Positions 34,245 to 46,544 are shown, counted from the first letter of the stretch. The stretch: 64,000 bases of DNA from Xiphydria camelus (GCA_963678675.1 OY783193.1:17806427-17870426); one strand, 5' to 3'. Translations and numbers: made by a program. The notes: a model not told the origin generated them from the letters alone.

Positions 34245-34477
34245 TACAGGAAGTTTTCTTTAGAATGTCTAACAGTGATACCTTTTATGACGATTGTAAT
34301 CACGTAAGAGATATGAGCGAGTGCGAGAGAGAACGCCCTCCGTATCATATAGATCTCTCATTGAAAGCGATCAAGAAAAGATTTGCGTCCCGATTAGCGT
34401 TCCACCTCGCTCTGCCGTACTTCCCACGAACGACTAGGTGAGACGTACCCTGTACGCGATCCCTCTTCACTTTTTTC

Positions 34478-34682
34478 CTATACGGAAACAGTACGAGGAT
34501 GGGGTACCTAGGGAACGTGTGAGTGCGAGTGAGAACACACGGTGACGGCATAAGAGCCTCTCTGTCTTGAACTTGTCCAGCAATTTGTGTGCAACAGAGA
34601 GGCTCTTATGCCGTCATCGTGTGTTCTCATTCACACTTACACATTCCCTAAATACCCCATCATCATACTGTCTCTTTATACA
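34478..34682. repeat. Hairpin with arms of about 90 bp
   Basis: GACGGCATAAGAGCCTCTCT at 34543 pairs with its complement at about 34595-34615, extending outward through GTGAGAACACAC and TACCCCAT to both ends. Loop about 35 bp. Confidence 0.85.
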
Positions 34683-34688
34683 ACGCTA

Positions 34689-35053
34689 TGAGGCCAGAGT
34701 GAAAAGTCCGATACTTTTCTAGTAGATGGTGGTGCGCCCCCTGTAAAGTAGCCCCCTGCTGTGGCGATGACCCCTTCGTTTGATTAGAATTTCTTTCCAG
34801 CCAGCCATTTTTTCGAGTCTGGGAAGAGAAAGAAATCGCAGGGAGCCAAATCCGGTGAATAAGGTGGATGCGGCAGCAATTGAAACTTCAAATCGACCAA
34901 TTTCGCTTTTGCAACGGCAGACGAATGGGCAGGTGCGTTGTCGTGATGGAACAGAACTTTTTTTTTTCGCCAAATGGAGGCGTACATATTACTCATCTTC
35001 GCGATCGCAGCACCATCTACTAGAAAAGTATCGGACTTTTCACTCTGCCCTCG
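34689..35053. mobile_element. Deleted mariner element
   Basis: Ends TGAGGCCAGAGTGAAAAGTC and inverted CGAGGGCAGAGTGAAAAGTC, with TA (34687-34688, 35054-35055). 365 bp, keeping only a C-terminal piece of transposase on minus. Confidence 0.85.
34784..34990 (-). pseudogene. mariner transposase C-terminal fragment
   Basis: The minus frame reads KKKVLFHHDNAPAHSSAVAK, then PHPPYSPDLAPCDFFLFP and WLAGKKF to a stop at 34784. HHDNAPAH holds the second catalytic Asp and PPYSPDLAPCD the third of the mariner DD34D triad. The N-terminal helix-turn-helix region and the first Asp are gone, so this is a deletion derivative that could move only with help from another transposase. Confidence 0.85.
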
Positions 35054-35055
35054 TA

Positions 35056-35436
35056 TTCCCCGCAAATAATTAAGCAAGTCGTAACAGTGCACAGCTGTCG
35101 TAAAGCATCGTCTCCTCGTTCCCCGGATTCCGCGCGGCCAATATTCGTCCCCGTTTCCTTCCTGCAGTTCCGCATTTCAACCAAGTCGACTTTCTTGCGA
35201 TTAATTCCACGAACGACGGCACATCCGTTTTTGCGCTCGTCTCGCAAGGCGAAATAATGACCCCGCCGCACGGCGCGCATTTACGCGGTTTCCTACAAAT
35301 TCTCTCGTCTCGCTCCGAGGCGGACGAGAGAGCGCGTCCGCGCGAGGAGGAGGAAACGAAAGGCAAATAAAGGGGGAGAAAAGAAAACGAAGGAGAGATT
35401 ACGAAAGTCAATCGAAATAAAAGGAGGGAAACAAAC
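35056..35436. other. Likely intron sequence next to host exon
   Basis: GC- and CpG-richer DNA directly downstream (on minus) of the splice donor at 35436. A run of purines lies at 35340-35430. No further exon recognised. Confidence 0.4.
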
Positions 35437-35722
35437 CTTGTTTAATGACGATACCGGAAGGCACCTGGACAATCGGAAGTGTGGTGTTTGAAGGGTTAAT
35501 GGACGGCAGACTTCCGGGCGTACCCGGGGGCGGCGAAACGCTCGCGCTACCCACCGATCCCGGATCGCTGAAGCCCTGAGCGCTGTTATCCTCCGGTCCG
35601 TCGAAGAAACTCAAATTAAATTCACTTCCCGCGTCGAAGGACACTTCCGGCGTAAGGGTGTCCGGCGCGGGAGCGCTACCGAGTCCCGCGCTTAGCGATT
35701 GATCGATTTTGAAAACATCCAT
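35437..35722 (-). CDS. Candidate first coding exon of host gene, unknown protein
   Basis: The minus-strand ATG at 35722 (MDVFKIDQSL) opens a frame of 95 codons that reaches CAAG and a GTTTGT donor at 35436. The peptide is acidic, Ser/Pro/Gly-rich (EFNLSFFDGPEDNSAQGF, SASVSPPPGTPGSLP) and ends TTLPIVQVPSGIVIKQ. It looks like an N-terminal activation region of a transcription factor, but I cannot name it. Codon use and GC are unlike the surrounding repeats, and no transposon relatives are apparent. The start was chosen for the G after ATG. Sequence upstream (35723-36320) is also GC-rich and could be 5' UTR or promoter. The remaining exons would lie at lower coordinates or outside; none is recognised here. 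Confidence 0.5.
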
Positions 35723-36911
35723 CGTACGCGACGTGTGGCAATGTCTCGGATATGTCGTCACCAATCGCGGGGCACTCGATCACACGCGGAAGGAAGGATG
35801 TATCGTGGGACGCAGAGAGCCGTGCTTGCAGAATTGAGAAAGCTGCGATGTTCACCGACCCGTGCGGCGATGAGATAGGGCTTATTCTTCGTTTATATCG
35901 ATCGGTTTTAATTGGCGATCGAAATTTAACCCGTTCCGTATCTTATGTCATCTCTGGGAGTACGGAACGACGATTATAGGTACCATCTGTATAATGCGGA
36001 GGATCTTGACTCCCCGTGTATCCAAGATGTCCCGAGTCTCGATGCTGGGCCACTCGCGAGCACCTCGATAAGAAGGCAACGTCGCGGTTGTCCGTTTCAC
36101 CGACTCTTTTCTCGGAATCGGACCGATTGGAACCGTCGTCGATTGATATTCAACTCGTTTCCGTTCGCCACAACGAGCACTTCCGCATCATGCCGGACAC
36201 CAACTGCGACCTGGACCGCGCGCGACACAGATTTAAGATTCCACGAACGCAATTAAGATGCACTTCCGGTTTGTGTGGAGAGAGCTATTTTACGAAACGA
36301 CGCATTCGATAGCCGCTTTATTATTGTCAATCTCTCAAACTCCCCTCAAAATGTTCTTAAAGTACTTTAATCGGTAGGGTAGATTCTCTTACTTTCTCTC
36401 ATCGAACGCGCACAATTTTTACGTAGTACTCAGACAGGATGGTGTTTATGTATGGAATGAAGTGGGCTTCGATCTCTCTCTGTCTCTTTCTCTTTCTCTA
36501 TTAATTTTTAGCAAGTTGCGAAACTGCGTTTCTCTCCACCCTTTTCTTCCACTTCTTCCCACTCGTACCTCCTTTCCTCTGTTCCTCCGATACTTTCTAT
36601 CTTTACTCCCGTTCCCTTCGTTTCTTCTATGGCGAACGTTTTTTCCTGGCTACGTCATAGCCGCCATTTATGGATAATTTGACCGGATCCATCGTCCCTT
36701 TAGCACGGTCCATCGCTGAAACGAAATAATCAAAACGGAAAAAATATAAGGATCAGACAAAACTAAACTAACTGATTATAACGCGGGACGATAAAGAAAT
36801 AAAAGGGGACAGAACTGAAAATGTTTAATTCATATACGTTAAACCTGGTTAAATAACCATGGAGAAGTATATACGAGTACAATAGAACCTATATCGTTAA
36901 AAATGTTTATC
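35723..36911. other. Possible promoter/5' UTR region and CT repeat
   Basis: 35723-36320 is CpG-rich, with open frames on the opposite strand that lack domains; it may be upstream sequence of the minus-strand exon. A CT-rich repeat covers about 36468-36505. 36700-36911 is AT-rich and unassigned. Confidence 0.35.
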
Positions 36912-36915
36912 TTAA

Positions 36916-39082
36916 GGTGCTACATACAACTAGTTTGATCCAAAAAATCGATTTTTCAAAAGTGTTTTTATTTAATAGCAGAAAACAAACACTACACATT
37001 CCAAAAAATTTGAATAAAAAATTCGCAAAATGACCGAGTTACAAGTGTTCATATACCTGACCTAGCGTTTTCAAGTCCGGTCTACCTGAAACTTCAAACG
37101 CTGTTTTCTCACAACTACTTTTAAAAATCTTTTTCAAATGCGGTGCCAAATATATTTCAAAGACTACTGAACCGATTTTATAGTACGGCAGCTCGTAGCC
37201 AGGATTTCAGACCTTCTGCGCCGTAAAGACTTTCGGCTTTTTTAGTTAGTTTATAAATAGTTGAGAATAAAAGTTCAAGTTGACTGACAATGGTAGCGTT
37301 GCGATATGGTTGAAAAAAACATTTACATTTGTAAAAAAAAATGGCTAAATAAGTTATCGCGCCTTATCCGTTTTTGTTTTTTGCTACTGAGAGGGGCACT
37401 TGTGAAAATATAAAAAATGATAACTGACATTTTCCGTGCCGTCGTTGGTTATGATGCATGAAAAATTGAAATTTGCAGTCGCCGAAAAATTTTAGCTACA
37501 GCACCATGTTCAGTTTCACTGGTCATAGCCTATTTTTTATGTTTTATTAGCAAACAAAATTAAAACGGACTTTTTTATCACGACACGAACTATAAGTTGA
37601 ATTTCAAACATGTCAATTTTTGACAGCTGTCCAAGTGATCCCGCCACGTCAGTTTTCTGCTGGATAACATGTATTACCGCTTGGAAAATATGGGAAAAAT
37701 ATAAACGGACATTTTTTTTATAGATGTACTTTTAAGCAAAGCCATTTTCAGTAACAGAAAAATATTTATTTTTATTTAATATAGAATTATAAAAATCTTG
37801 TCAGTCTTCGTCCTCTGATGAGCTTTCGTCCATCTCATCTTCGCTATCTGTCAAAAACATCGTTTTGGATTTCAGAAGTAACAATTTTTATTCTCTTGTA
37901 TAATAAATCATAAGTCGAAATAAGGAATTAAAAGTACACAATATTTTTTCTAGGTAATTTTAATTTCGATATCACAACATATATAGAAACAAATTAAAAT
38001 AAACTATTATTAATAATTTTTTCATTTTGTTTTCGATTCTTTTTTGTTGCTTTTAAAAATATTTTTGAAGTGAAACTTCTTTGCTGAGGGTACTAAAAGC
38101 GCGCTCGATACAACGAAAAAACCAAATAAATTAATACGAACATTGGAACGTCACACGTGCCTTTGCATGCGCGACGGCGGGAGCCGCATGAACTACTCCC
38201 TATAGCTGTGCAACACGGAAAATGTCAGTTCGATAGTACTCACCATTCCTGAGAATATTTTTCACAATTTAGAACAAATCTTGCTCTCGTCGCTGTAACT
38301 TTTTCATATCACTTTTTTGGACTTTTATTTAAATTGTTGAAATTGTTCAATACACAAAACGTCCGTTCTAGACGAATTTATGTATTTTTTTACATTTTTA
38401 ATCACATTTCACCGAGAACGGACATTGCGTATTAACAAAAAACTATTTTCTTTTTTACGGACTGAAAGTACTCTCCCGTTTAAAAGCAGCGTTTCACAAC
38501 TTTTACATATGGGAAATTATTTTCTATTTTTAAATAATCTATGGATTGGTCATACACTAGATCAAAGCGGGATAACAGAAAAATTTGGTTACGAGCTGCC
38601 GTACTATTAATGTAAATTGTCTCAATCGCTTTGTAAATCTCGTCCCTGACACTCATAAAAATTTTTTAATTAACACTTTTTTCTTGGCAATCACAAAACC
38701 AAGACGAAATTATTTGAAAAATCACACTCGTAATTTAAACTGTTGTAAAATTGTTAATTATAAATATTTCTCAAAACCACCGGTTACAAGGACGAGATTG
38801 AACCTTCAAGTTTAAGAATTTTCGTCATTTTTTGCCTTCAGATGAAATCCGAACGAGAATTTTTTGGTACCGTAAAAGTCTTTCATAATACAACTTGCCG
38901 GATTCAATGGCCAATAACTTGTAAACAACATAATATTTTTAAGTTTTTCTTTTTGATAAATTTTGTTAAAACTGTGTATTTGTAATAACATTTTATAAAT
39001 GAGTGTTAAATAAATGAAATATATGAAAAAAAAATTATTGAAAATAAAACTTTTTTCAGGCCGTCTAGGTGTATGTAGCACC
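36916..39082. mobile_element. TTAA-flanked element, GGTGCTACATACA ends
   Basis: Inverted ends GGTGCTACATACA at 36916 and 39082, each next to TTAA (36912-36915, 39083-39086). TTAA targets belong to piggyBac, Kolobok and some Sola elements; the GG start does not fit piggyBac well. 2.17 kb, mostly non-coding. A short minus frame at 37798-37860 ends TDSEDEMDESSSEDED and a stop, possibly a transposase tail exon. Confidence 0.75.
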
Positions 39083-39133
39083 TTAAGATTCAGGAGAATA
39101 TTGAAGTTTTTATCAAACACAAATGTGTCTTAA

Positions 39134-39658
39134 CCCATTAGGTACTAGCGTTCCATAAAAGGAACACAAATTGCTGTCTTAAAAAAACGACCGGAAAAAA
39201 ACTTTCATTCGCAAAACTCCCCGTCAAAAAATGTTTTTAGGTCACGTAATACCTACCCGAATGCCTCCTTACAGTTCGGTCGTTTGATAGTCGCCGAATA
39301 GTGTGATTTGCTTATATTTATGCAACAGTTTGTCTGAGTTTGCTTGAAAATGTCTAGCCGCAAAGAGTAAGTAATTTCTACATTACTTTTAAAGTAATTC
39401 TATGATAATATTTTACTGTCTTTTAATATTTGTGTATAGATCCTTAGTTAGACGCCAATTTTTGCACGCTAGGCCTTTTTGTTTTTATAATATATCGAAT
39501 GTTTTATTGCGTTCCATATAAGGAACGCCCGCCATCTTGAAAACTACTGCAGAAAAACCTACATTTTTTAAAAACGATTGTTACTACTAATATTTGGCAC
39601 ACAAAAACGCATTTCAATCTTAATTTTTTAGAAATTGAAAAATTCAGTCGCTAATGGA
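39134..39658. mobile_element. Possible piggyBac-type MITE
   Basis: CCCATTAG at 39134 is matched by CTAATGGA ending 39658, with TTAA at 39130-39133 and 39659-39662. GCGTTCCATA(A/T)AAGGAAC(G/A)C words lie near both ends. ATG-TCT-AGC-CGC-AAA-GA then GTAAGT at about 39350-39372 resembles a tiny first exon (MSSRKE). The inverted end is short, so the call is moderate. Confidence 0.5.
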
Positions 39659-39662
39659 TTAA

Positions 39663-39971
39663 ATATTATACGTATAGGTGCCTACACTTTTTTTGAAATT
39701 CAGAAAAGCATCACGTGAATCAGGGATTTCTATAAAGTTCTGTTTTAAAATTAAGAAACAATACAAATATTGCGAAATTGCTGCTTCGAATTAAGATAAA
39801 TACGTTCCTTAAAAAATTAGCAGTATAATAATTTCGTAAATTTGAGATACCTACATTTGTGTACAATCGTGTCTGAAAATCAAGGAAACTTTTGACAATG
39901 TATGTAGGTACTGCAGTATAGATTTAGTCTCTCTCTCCCTCTCTCCCTCTCGTGTGGGTTATAACGTTCCG
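39663..39971. other. Unassigned DNA with CTCTCC repeat
   Basis: A short CT-rich repeat lies near 39928-39952; nothing else recognised. Confidence 0.4.
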
Positions 39972-39974
39972 TAA

Positions 39975-40716
39975 AGCTAGGAATCCACTACACTCGACTC
40001 GACTCGACTCGACACGACACGACTCGACACGACACGGTGACAAAAATTTGCGTGGTGTGTCCACTGGAATCGACGCGACACGACTCGACGCTACTCGACA
40101 CGACGGTAGTGCTTCGTCCTTTTAAATTTTAACGTACAAGGATGCATCGTGTATGGCTCTATAATTTTTCCAATTATTGCTTCTCTGTAACATCTATACA
40201 GATAGAAATTTACTATATACCTATTTATGTTTACTTGGTCTATTCAAGGCTTTTGAGATTTCTTCTCAAGCTTCGTTGCGTATATTTTGGTCTCTATATT
40301 TAAAACTATGTATATTTTACAGCATCTCATATGCTCTAACTTTATTAATGAGATCCTCCTCCATTCCTCTGCGAAATTAATGTAAAATCTTCGAACTGTT
40401 CTTCTCGACTCTTTCCAAGCAAGACTGCCGCAATTCAACTGTTCGCTCATCGGTCCATATCTCGATATGCACGCAAATCGTGTCCACTAGGCTCGACTCG
40501 ACTCGACTCGACTCGACGCGACAAATTTCTGGCCAGCCAGAAAAGTGTCGTGTCGAGTCGAGTCGCGTCGAGTCGAGTCGAGTCGTGTCGAGCCTAATGG
40601 ATTTCTACGCCATTTAAATACATGGAAAATCATGCGATCAGAAACGCGTCGTGTCGAGTCGCGTCGAGTCGTGTCGTGTCGAGTCGAGTCGAGTCGAGTG
40701 TAGTGGATTCCTAGCT
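39975..40716. mobile_element. Harbinger-type element with TCGAC pentamer arms
   Basis: Ends AGCTAGGAATCCACTACACT are inverted at 40716, flanked by TAA (39972-39974, 40717-40719). Next to each end are arrays of CGACT/CGACA pentamers (39990-40040 and 40640-40700). A second, nested palindrome of the same pentamers lies at 40480-40605 between TCCACTAGGCTCGA and TCGAGCCTAATGGA. No gene. Confidence 0.8.
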
Positions 40717-40989
40717 TAAGAAGTGAAGTTTTTTGGTCGGAAGCATATAATGGATAATTGTGAGAGTAGTACCAAATGTGCCTACATAGACAATGAGGAG
40801 CTGTGAGTGTTATCTAATAAATTCGTGTGAAATTGAGGACATTAGAACAGATTATAAATTTGGAATTCCAGTGGACAGACTATAATCAGACAGCCATAAG
40901 AGCTGACGTGTGCTTATTGTGTAAAGTGCGGCGCAGGTGTCAACTAAATAGCCGAATGTGATGCCGTATCGGTCGGTATTACTGTCGAT

Positions 40990-42217
40990 ATGGCTGATAA
41001 CGAAGAATATATAGAATATAAATGTTCTGCATGTAAGAAGGAAATTAAAGACACCGCTGTACATTGTAAAAAATGCAGAAAACTATTCTTCCATCCTGGG
41101 TGTGTTTCCAGGCATAGGGTGTATAATAGGTCCCAAGAGCTTATAAAGTGCGAGGGTCCATACGAAGAAATAAAAATCGAGAGCGAAAAAGATGAAATGA
41201 AGAGGGTAACAGCAGGAGGAAGTAATGGAGAAAGAGCTGGTTCTATAGGAACTGTAGGAGGTGCGAATAGACCGAGCACGACTGACATGAAAATTGACTG
41301 GCTGGTAAAGACAATGAAGGAAATGAAAGATGAAGTTGCATGTAAAAAAGAAATTAAGTCAATGATTAGAGAAATAGTTAAGTGAGCTGGAATAAATAAA
41401 GCAAGAGCTAGAAGAGATAAAGAAAAACTTACAAGGAAGAATCGAAGAGATAGCAGACGATGGAGGGAAGAGCTATGCGAGTGCTGTTAGGGAGAAGAAG
41501 AAAGTAGGGGGGAAAGTTTGATAACAGTCAAACCAAAGATGCAACAGGAAAGTGAAATGACAAAAAAATTAGTAAAAGAAAAAATTAATATTACAGATAT
41601 GGCAGTGGGAATTACAAGCTTAGAAAGGGAAACAAAGGAACTGTCATTCTTGGATGTGAGAATGAAAGTGAGATGGAAGAACTGAAAAGTACAGTAGGTA
41701 CAGAATAAATTGGATAAAGACTATAGTATAATGGAACCAAAAGGAGCGAAGCCAAAAATTAAAGTTGTAAACATTGGGGAGGAAGAAATGACAATGGATG
41801 ATGAAAACTTGTTAAATATTATTATGAAACAAAATAAAATTGAAAGTGATAGGGAGGGGAGTTTCATATGCGAGTAATTAAAAAGTAACCAAAGAAAACT
41901 CCAGTAGAGGAAGGGAAAATGGTTCACTAATTATTGAAATGGATGAGGTAACTCGTGGACTAATAATGAGAAGAGAAAAAATAAACATAGGATGGAGAAA
42001 ATGTCGTGTTTTCCAATACTACAGTATTAAAAGATGCTTCAAATGTTGGGGTTATTATCATATCGCCAAATATTGTACGCGACAGGAAACTTGCCATAAG
42101 TGTGCAGGAGAGCATAAAGATAGGGAATACAAAACGGAAAAGAATAGATGTGTGAATTGCATGTATAAAATAAAGACATACAAATTGAAGATAAATGACG
42201 AGCATATGATGCTTTAA
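40990..42217 (+). pseudogene. LINE ORF1: PHD-like finger, coiled coil, zinc knuckles
   Basis: The frame from ATG 40990 has YKCSACKKEIKDTAVHCKKC and FFHPGC, a C4HC3-like (PHD-type) zinc finger found in ORF1 of CR1-group LINEs. Around 41330-41480 a Lys/Glu-rich segment looks coiled-coil, but frame changes occur after 41385, near 41530 and near 41680. From 41939 the frame gives GWRKCRVFQYYSIKRCFKCW, YYHIAKYC, ETCHKCAGEHK, NRCVNC: two CCHC-type knuckles and a last Cys pair. ORF1 proteins bind the LINE RNA. About 1.2 kb, length normal for the class, but broken at least three times. Confidence 0.75.
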
Positions 42218-42323
42218 GCAGGGAATATCCAACATATCAGAGAGTATTAGAAGAGGAAAAGAAGAGGACTGAATCGAGTTACACAAAGTAGCAACTAAAA
42301 ACGGAGATGGAGTAAATTATATA

Positions 42324-43532
42324 CAGGGTGGACCCCAGGTTAAACGTCATTTTTTTTGATATGTGATAGAACAACCAAAAAAAAAGTAGACTTTCATAAG
42401 AAAATTTTTTTCAAAAATGTTTCCTAACAAAGATACAGGGTGTCAAAGTTTCGAAAAAAAAATGGTTTTCTCATCATAACTTCTAAACTACTTGATCAAT
42501 TTCCATGAAATTTCGCACACAGGCTAATGTAGAACAGCTCTAAGCAATAATTAAATAATTTTTAAAAATTCTCCAGTGGCGTAGATACTAGGAGCCGGTA
42601 CCCCCCTTTCCCCCTTCCCAATCTTCGGCGCCACTGGATATTTTGCAAAGAAAATTTAATTATTGGATTCCCCGTTTAATTTAAAGAAAAAAATCTCAAA
42701 AACGAAGTCACAAATCAAAAATTTGCAAGGGTGATTTTTTTCTTAAAATGAAACGGGGAATCAAATAATTAAATTTTCTTTGCAAAATATCCAGTGGCGC
42801 CGAAGATTGAGAAGGGGGAAAGGGGGGTACCGGCCCCCGGTATCTACGCCACTGGAGAATTTTTTAAAATTATTTAATTATTACTTAGAGCTGTACGACA
42901 TTAGCCTGTGTGCGAAATTTCATGGAAATGGATCAAGCAGTTTAGAAGTTATGATGAAAAAACCATTTTTTTTCGAAACTTTGACACCCTATATCTTTGT
43001 TAGGAAACATTTTTGAAACAAATTTTCTCATGAGAATCTATTTTTTTGTTGTTGCTCTATCACATATCACAATTAATGGAGTTCAACCTAGCTTTGGCCT
43101 GCTGGCAACCCTATAAATTAAAATAAATATCTCAAAAACGAAGCCATAAATCAACAATTTCCAAGGGTGATTTTTTTCTCTAAATTAAACGGGGAATCCA
43201 ATAATTAAATTTTCTTTGCAAAATATCTAGTGGCGCCGAAGATTGGGAGGGGGAAAGGGGGTACCGGCCCATAGTATCTACGCCACTGGAGAATTTAAAA
43301 AAATTATTTAATTATTGCTTAGAGCTGTTCTACATTAGCCTGTGTACGAAATTTCATGGAAATCGATCAAGTAGTTTAGAAGTTATGATGAGAAAAACAT
43401 TTTTTTCGAAACTTTGACACCCTGTATCTTTGTTAGGAAACATTTTTGAAAAAAATTTTTTTATGAAAGTCTACTTTCTTGTTATTGTTCTATCACATAT
43501 CAAAAAAATGACGTTTAACCTGGTCCACCCTG
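42324..43532. mobile_element. Hairpin MITE with a duplicated right arm
   Basis: Ends CAGGGTGGACCCCAGGTTAA and inverted CAGGGTGGACCAGGTTAAAC, with TA(TA) on both sides. The left arm runs 42324-42690, its complement 42720-43080, and the complement is repeated 43123-43532. The words CCAGTGGCGTAGATAC and GAAACTTTGACACCCT occur in all arms. It sits between ORF1 and ORF2 of the LINE. Confidence 0.85.
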
Positions 43533-43550
43533 TATACAAATGCGCAGAGT

Positions 43551-43963
43551 GTGATGGCACACAAAGATGAAATTCAACAGCAGGTTATGAAGAGGTTTAG
43601 TCCGGTATTCTTGGCATTATCGGAGACGAGACTCATATCAGACATTGAAGATAATGAAGTGAATGTGCCAGGATATAGTGTAATTAGATGTGATGCGGAA
43701 AATAGGAATACAGAGGGAGTTATGTTATATATAAAGGACGATATATTAAATATGAGGTAATAGTGAGGGATAAAATAATGTCTCATTGTTGGTGCATAGC
43801 AATAGAAGTGAAATACAATCCGTACAAAGACGTGATTATGGTTATATACCACTCACCGAGTGCGTTAGACGGTGTTTTTTTAAGATTCTTAGAGAATATA
43901 GTAGAGCTATTGGTAACAAAAGGTCAATGTATAGTGATAGGAGACTTTAATATAGATTTATAA
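43551..43963 (+). pseudogene. LINE endonuclease, N-terminal part
   Basis: NAQSVMAHKDEIQQQ at the join with the hairpin element, then FLALSETRL (the catalytic Glu motif), VPGYSVIRCDAENR, GVMLYIKDD. A stop near 43760 changes the frame, followed by HCWCIAIEV, MVIYHSP and IVIGDFNIDL, the Asp/Asn motif. These are apurinic-type endonuclease motifs of LINEs, which nick the target DNA. The domain is completed at 47263-47384 beyond the second hairpin element. Confidence 0.85.
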
Positions 43964-44694
43964 TGGCAAACACTTCAGGGTGTAACAAAATAAGTGTAAA
44001 ACATTTCAGGGGGTGATTCCTCATCGAAAAAGGGATAGGGTCTTTCATATAAAGAAACTTCATTTGAGCATCCCTTGTTAAGATACAGCCACTTAAAGGG
44101 GGTACATAAAATTTGTTTTACAATTTTTTTCACAAACACTAAAAAAGTTACAAAATTGAAATTAACGTGACATTTTCTACTATCAAAAAGACACTTAGCC
44201 AGTAAATTATTTGGTTTACCCCATGGTTGTAAGGGGTGAAAAAGGGAACCCCTAAAATTTATTTCCAATGTAACTTTTTGTCTTATTATTTGTTTACCAT
44301 TTAAAAATGTATTTCCAATAGCTTGTTTCATTCTAAACCAAAAATGTCTCTTGAATTTTTTCGAAGTAATTATTAACCTGAAAATCGACCCTGATCTCGT
44401 TGTACCTATACCTAGCTCAATCGCGACTATCCCGCGGACCACGCGATCGTCGTCGACTTATTCTCGCGGTATACCAAATCCTGTGCATTTCACCGAGTCA
44501 AGTCGTTGCGTTTTCCACCCCTTACAACCATGGGGTAAACCAAATAAATTACTGGCTAAGTGTCTTTTTGATAGTAGAAAATGTCACGTTAATTTCAATT
44601 TTGAAGTGAAACTTTTATGCTGAGGGTACTAAAATCGCGCGCCCGACACGAGGTCCGTAACGAAACCCACACACTCCAGCGCTTCCGACCGTGA

Positions 44695-45088
44695 CTCGCT
44701 CATACAGCGCTCTCGACCCTGCCCCAATACACCGCTCTCAACTCTGCCCCATTCCACCGCTACCGACCCTACCCCATTCCACCGCTCTCCGTGAAATTCA
44801 CTCCGAAAAGGATTTTATTTAAATTATTTATCAAAAATCTGGAGTTAAAAATGCGGAATGATTTGCGGAGTGAATGCGGAGTGGATGATTTTTAATTAAT
44901 TTAATCCCGCGTCTGGAGTGAAATTCACTCCGAAAAGGATTTTATTTAAATTATTTATAAAAAATCTGGAGTTAAATGCAGAATGATTTGCGAAGTGAAT
45001 GCGGAGTGGATGATTTTTAATTAATTTAATCCCGTCCCCGGAGTGAAATTCACTCCGAAAAGGATTTTATTTAAATTATTTATAAAAT
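44695..45088 (+). repeat. Two adjacent minisatellites
   Basis: 44695-44787 holds about four units like CCGCTCTCGACCCTGCCCCA. 44788-45088 holds 2.5 units of about 124 bp, each starting GTGAAATTCACTCCGAAAAG. Confidence 0.8.
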
Positions 45089-45349
45089 TAACTCCGCGGA
45101 GATGAAATTCAGATAGGAATCGTTCACAAAATATTAAATTATAATACAAATAATACAAATAATACAATAATATTTTTTTTATTATTATTTAGTACTAATA
45201 ATAATAATATTTTAAGTCCGCACAAACGTTTGGCAAGTGTGTAAACCCGGCCTTATGCCATCTTAAACTAACAAACTAAAGTTCACGAACGAAAAATCAC
45301 GTCCGGTTTTGTGTTTCGACCACAGACCTTCGCAGGCTCTCGCAGATTC

Positions 45350-45620
45350 ACGGCGTGTGAAAAGTGCGCCACCTCACACTGCGTCCGAACATTCGCTGTT
45401 GTATAGATGTCTACTGGTTACAAAAATCTGCGGTGAGTCGCCCTGCGTCCCCTCACTGAACTGCGTCTCAACGTTCGCTCGGCCGGCTCGCGGCGCGTGA
45501 AAACTATGCCACCTCACACTGCGTCCGAACATTCGCTGTTATATAGATTTCTATGGGTTACAAAATCTGCGGTGAGTCGCCCTGCGTCACCCACTTAACT
45601 GCGACCCAATGTTCGCTTCG
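45350..45620 (+). repeat. Tandem duplication, period about 141 bp
   Basis: CACCTCACACTGCGTCCGAA occurs at about 45370 and again about 45511, followed in both by TTCGCTGTT and GTTACAAAATCTGCGGTGAG with small differences. Confidence 0.75.
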
Positions 45621-46371
45621 CCTAAAAAACGCACTAATCTAGATATCATCTGTACATCGGTCGCAACAGCGAGGCAGGCGGTATGTTTTGGTAAATGGGG
45701 GTTACGAATGCGTTCGCAGTCCCACACATTTCCCTCAAAACTACCTCTCAGTGTATCTAATTGTAAACCACGGCTACATCACGGAATTACTATATCTCTT
45801 TGAATCCAATATAATCACCAGTAATATTGTGAGTGCAATGTTAAATCATTTCAACTAACCGATACGGTTTAAATCCACCACTCTACGTTTTCGGTCACTA
45901 TTCGTGTCACGCAGTAGTGCCTTCGGGATTTACGACCTCGAGGAGATCTACTCTTGATCGCACATGTTATGGTTATTAACTTGAAACTGAAGAAAAATGA
46001 CGCAAAAATCAATCGCTGTTTAGACTGTGCAGAGGGGGTCAGGTTTGTGTTGCTCGAGAGGGTTTCTTCGGGCGATGGAAGCTATTGTTCGTATTATGAG
46101 GCGACGCAGTGTCGCACCTCCACTAAGAGGACTGTTTAGTCTCACCATAAATCTAGCGTTTAGGACCCTTTTTTGGGCGTATCCGTAAGATGATATGAGA
46201 AGCCAGACTAGAGGGCGCAGAGTTACTTGTGAGTTGTTTGTATTTCGTTTGTACATTTTCAGTTTTCCGGATTTTACCGCGTCGAATGGCCGGCTATACA
46301 GAGCTCGTGTAGTCTGCGATCGGAGTCGTGACCTTTCTCGAGTAACCGCCACGCATTACTGTACATTCTTT

Positions 46372-46402
46372 CGTGTGTGTGTGTGTGTGTGTGTGTGTGT
46401 TA
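46372..46402 (+). repeat. GT dinucleotide repeat
   Basis: About twelve GT units start after TTTC at 46372. A diverged duplicate of the following 100 bp lies at 46513-46610. Confidence 0.75.
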
Positions 46403-46544
46403 ATTTATAATTATTGTTGCAAAAAAAAACAACAGAACAGTCAAAAGAGTACAGTGACAGGCAACGTGTAAAATAAACTTTCAATTTCGTTAACGTCAAT
46501 GAACACTGAACACTCTTTCGCGTATGTGTTATATTAAAATTATT

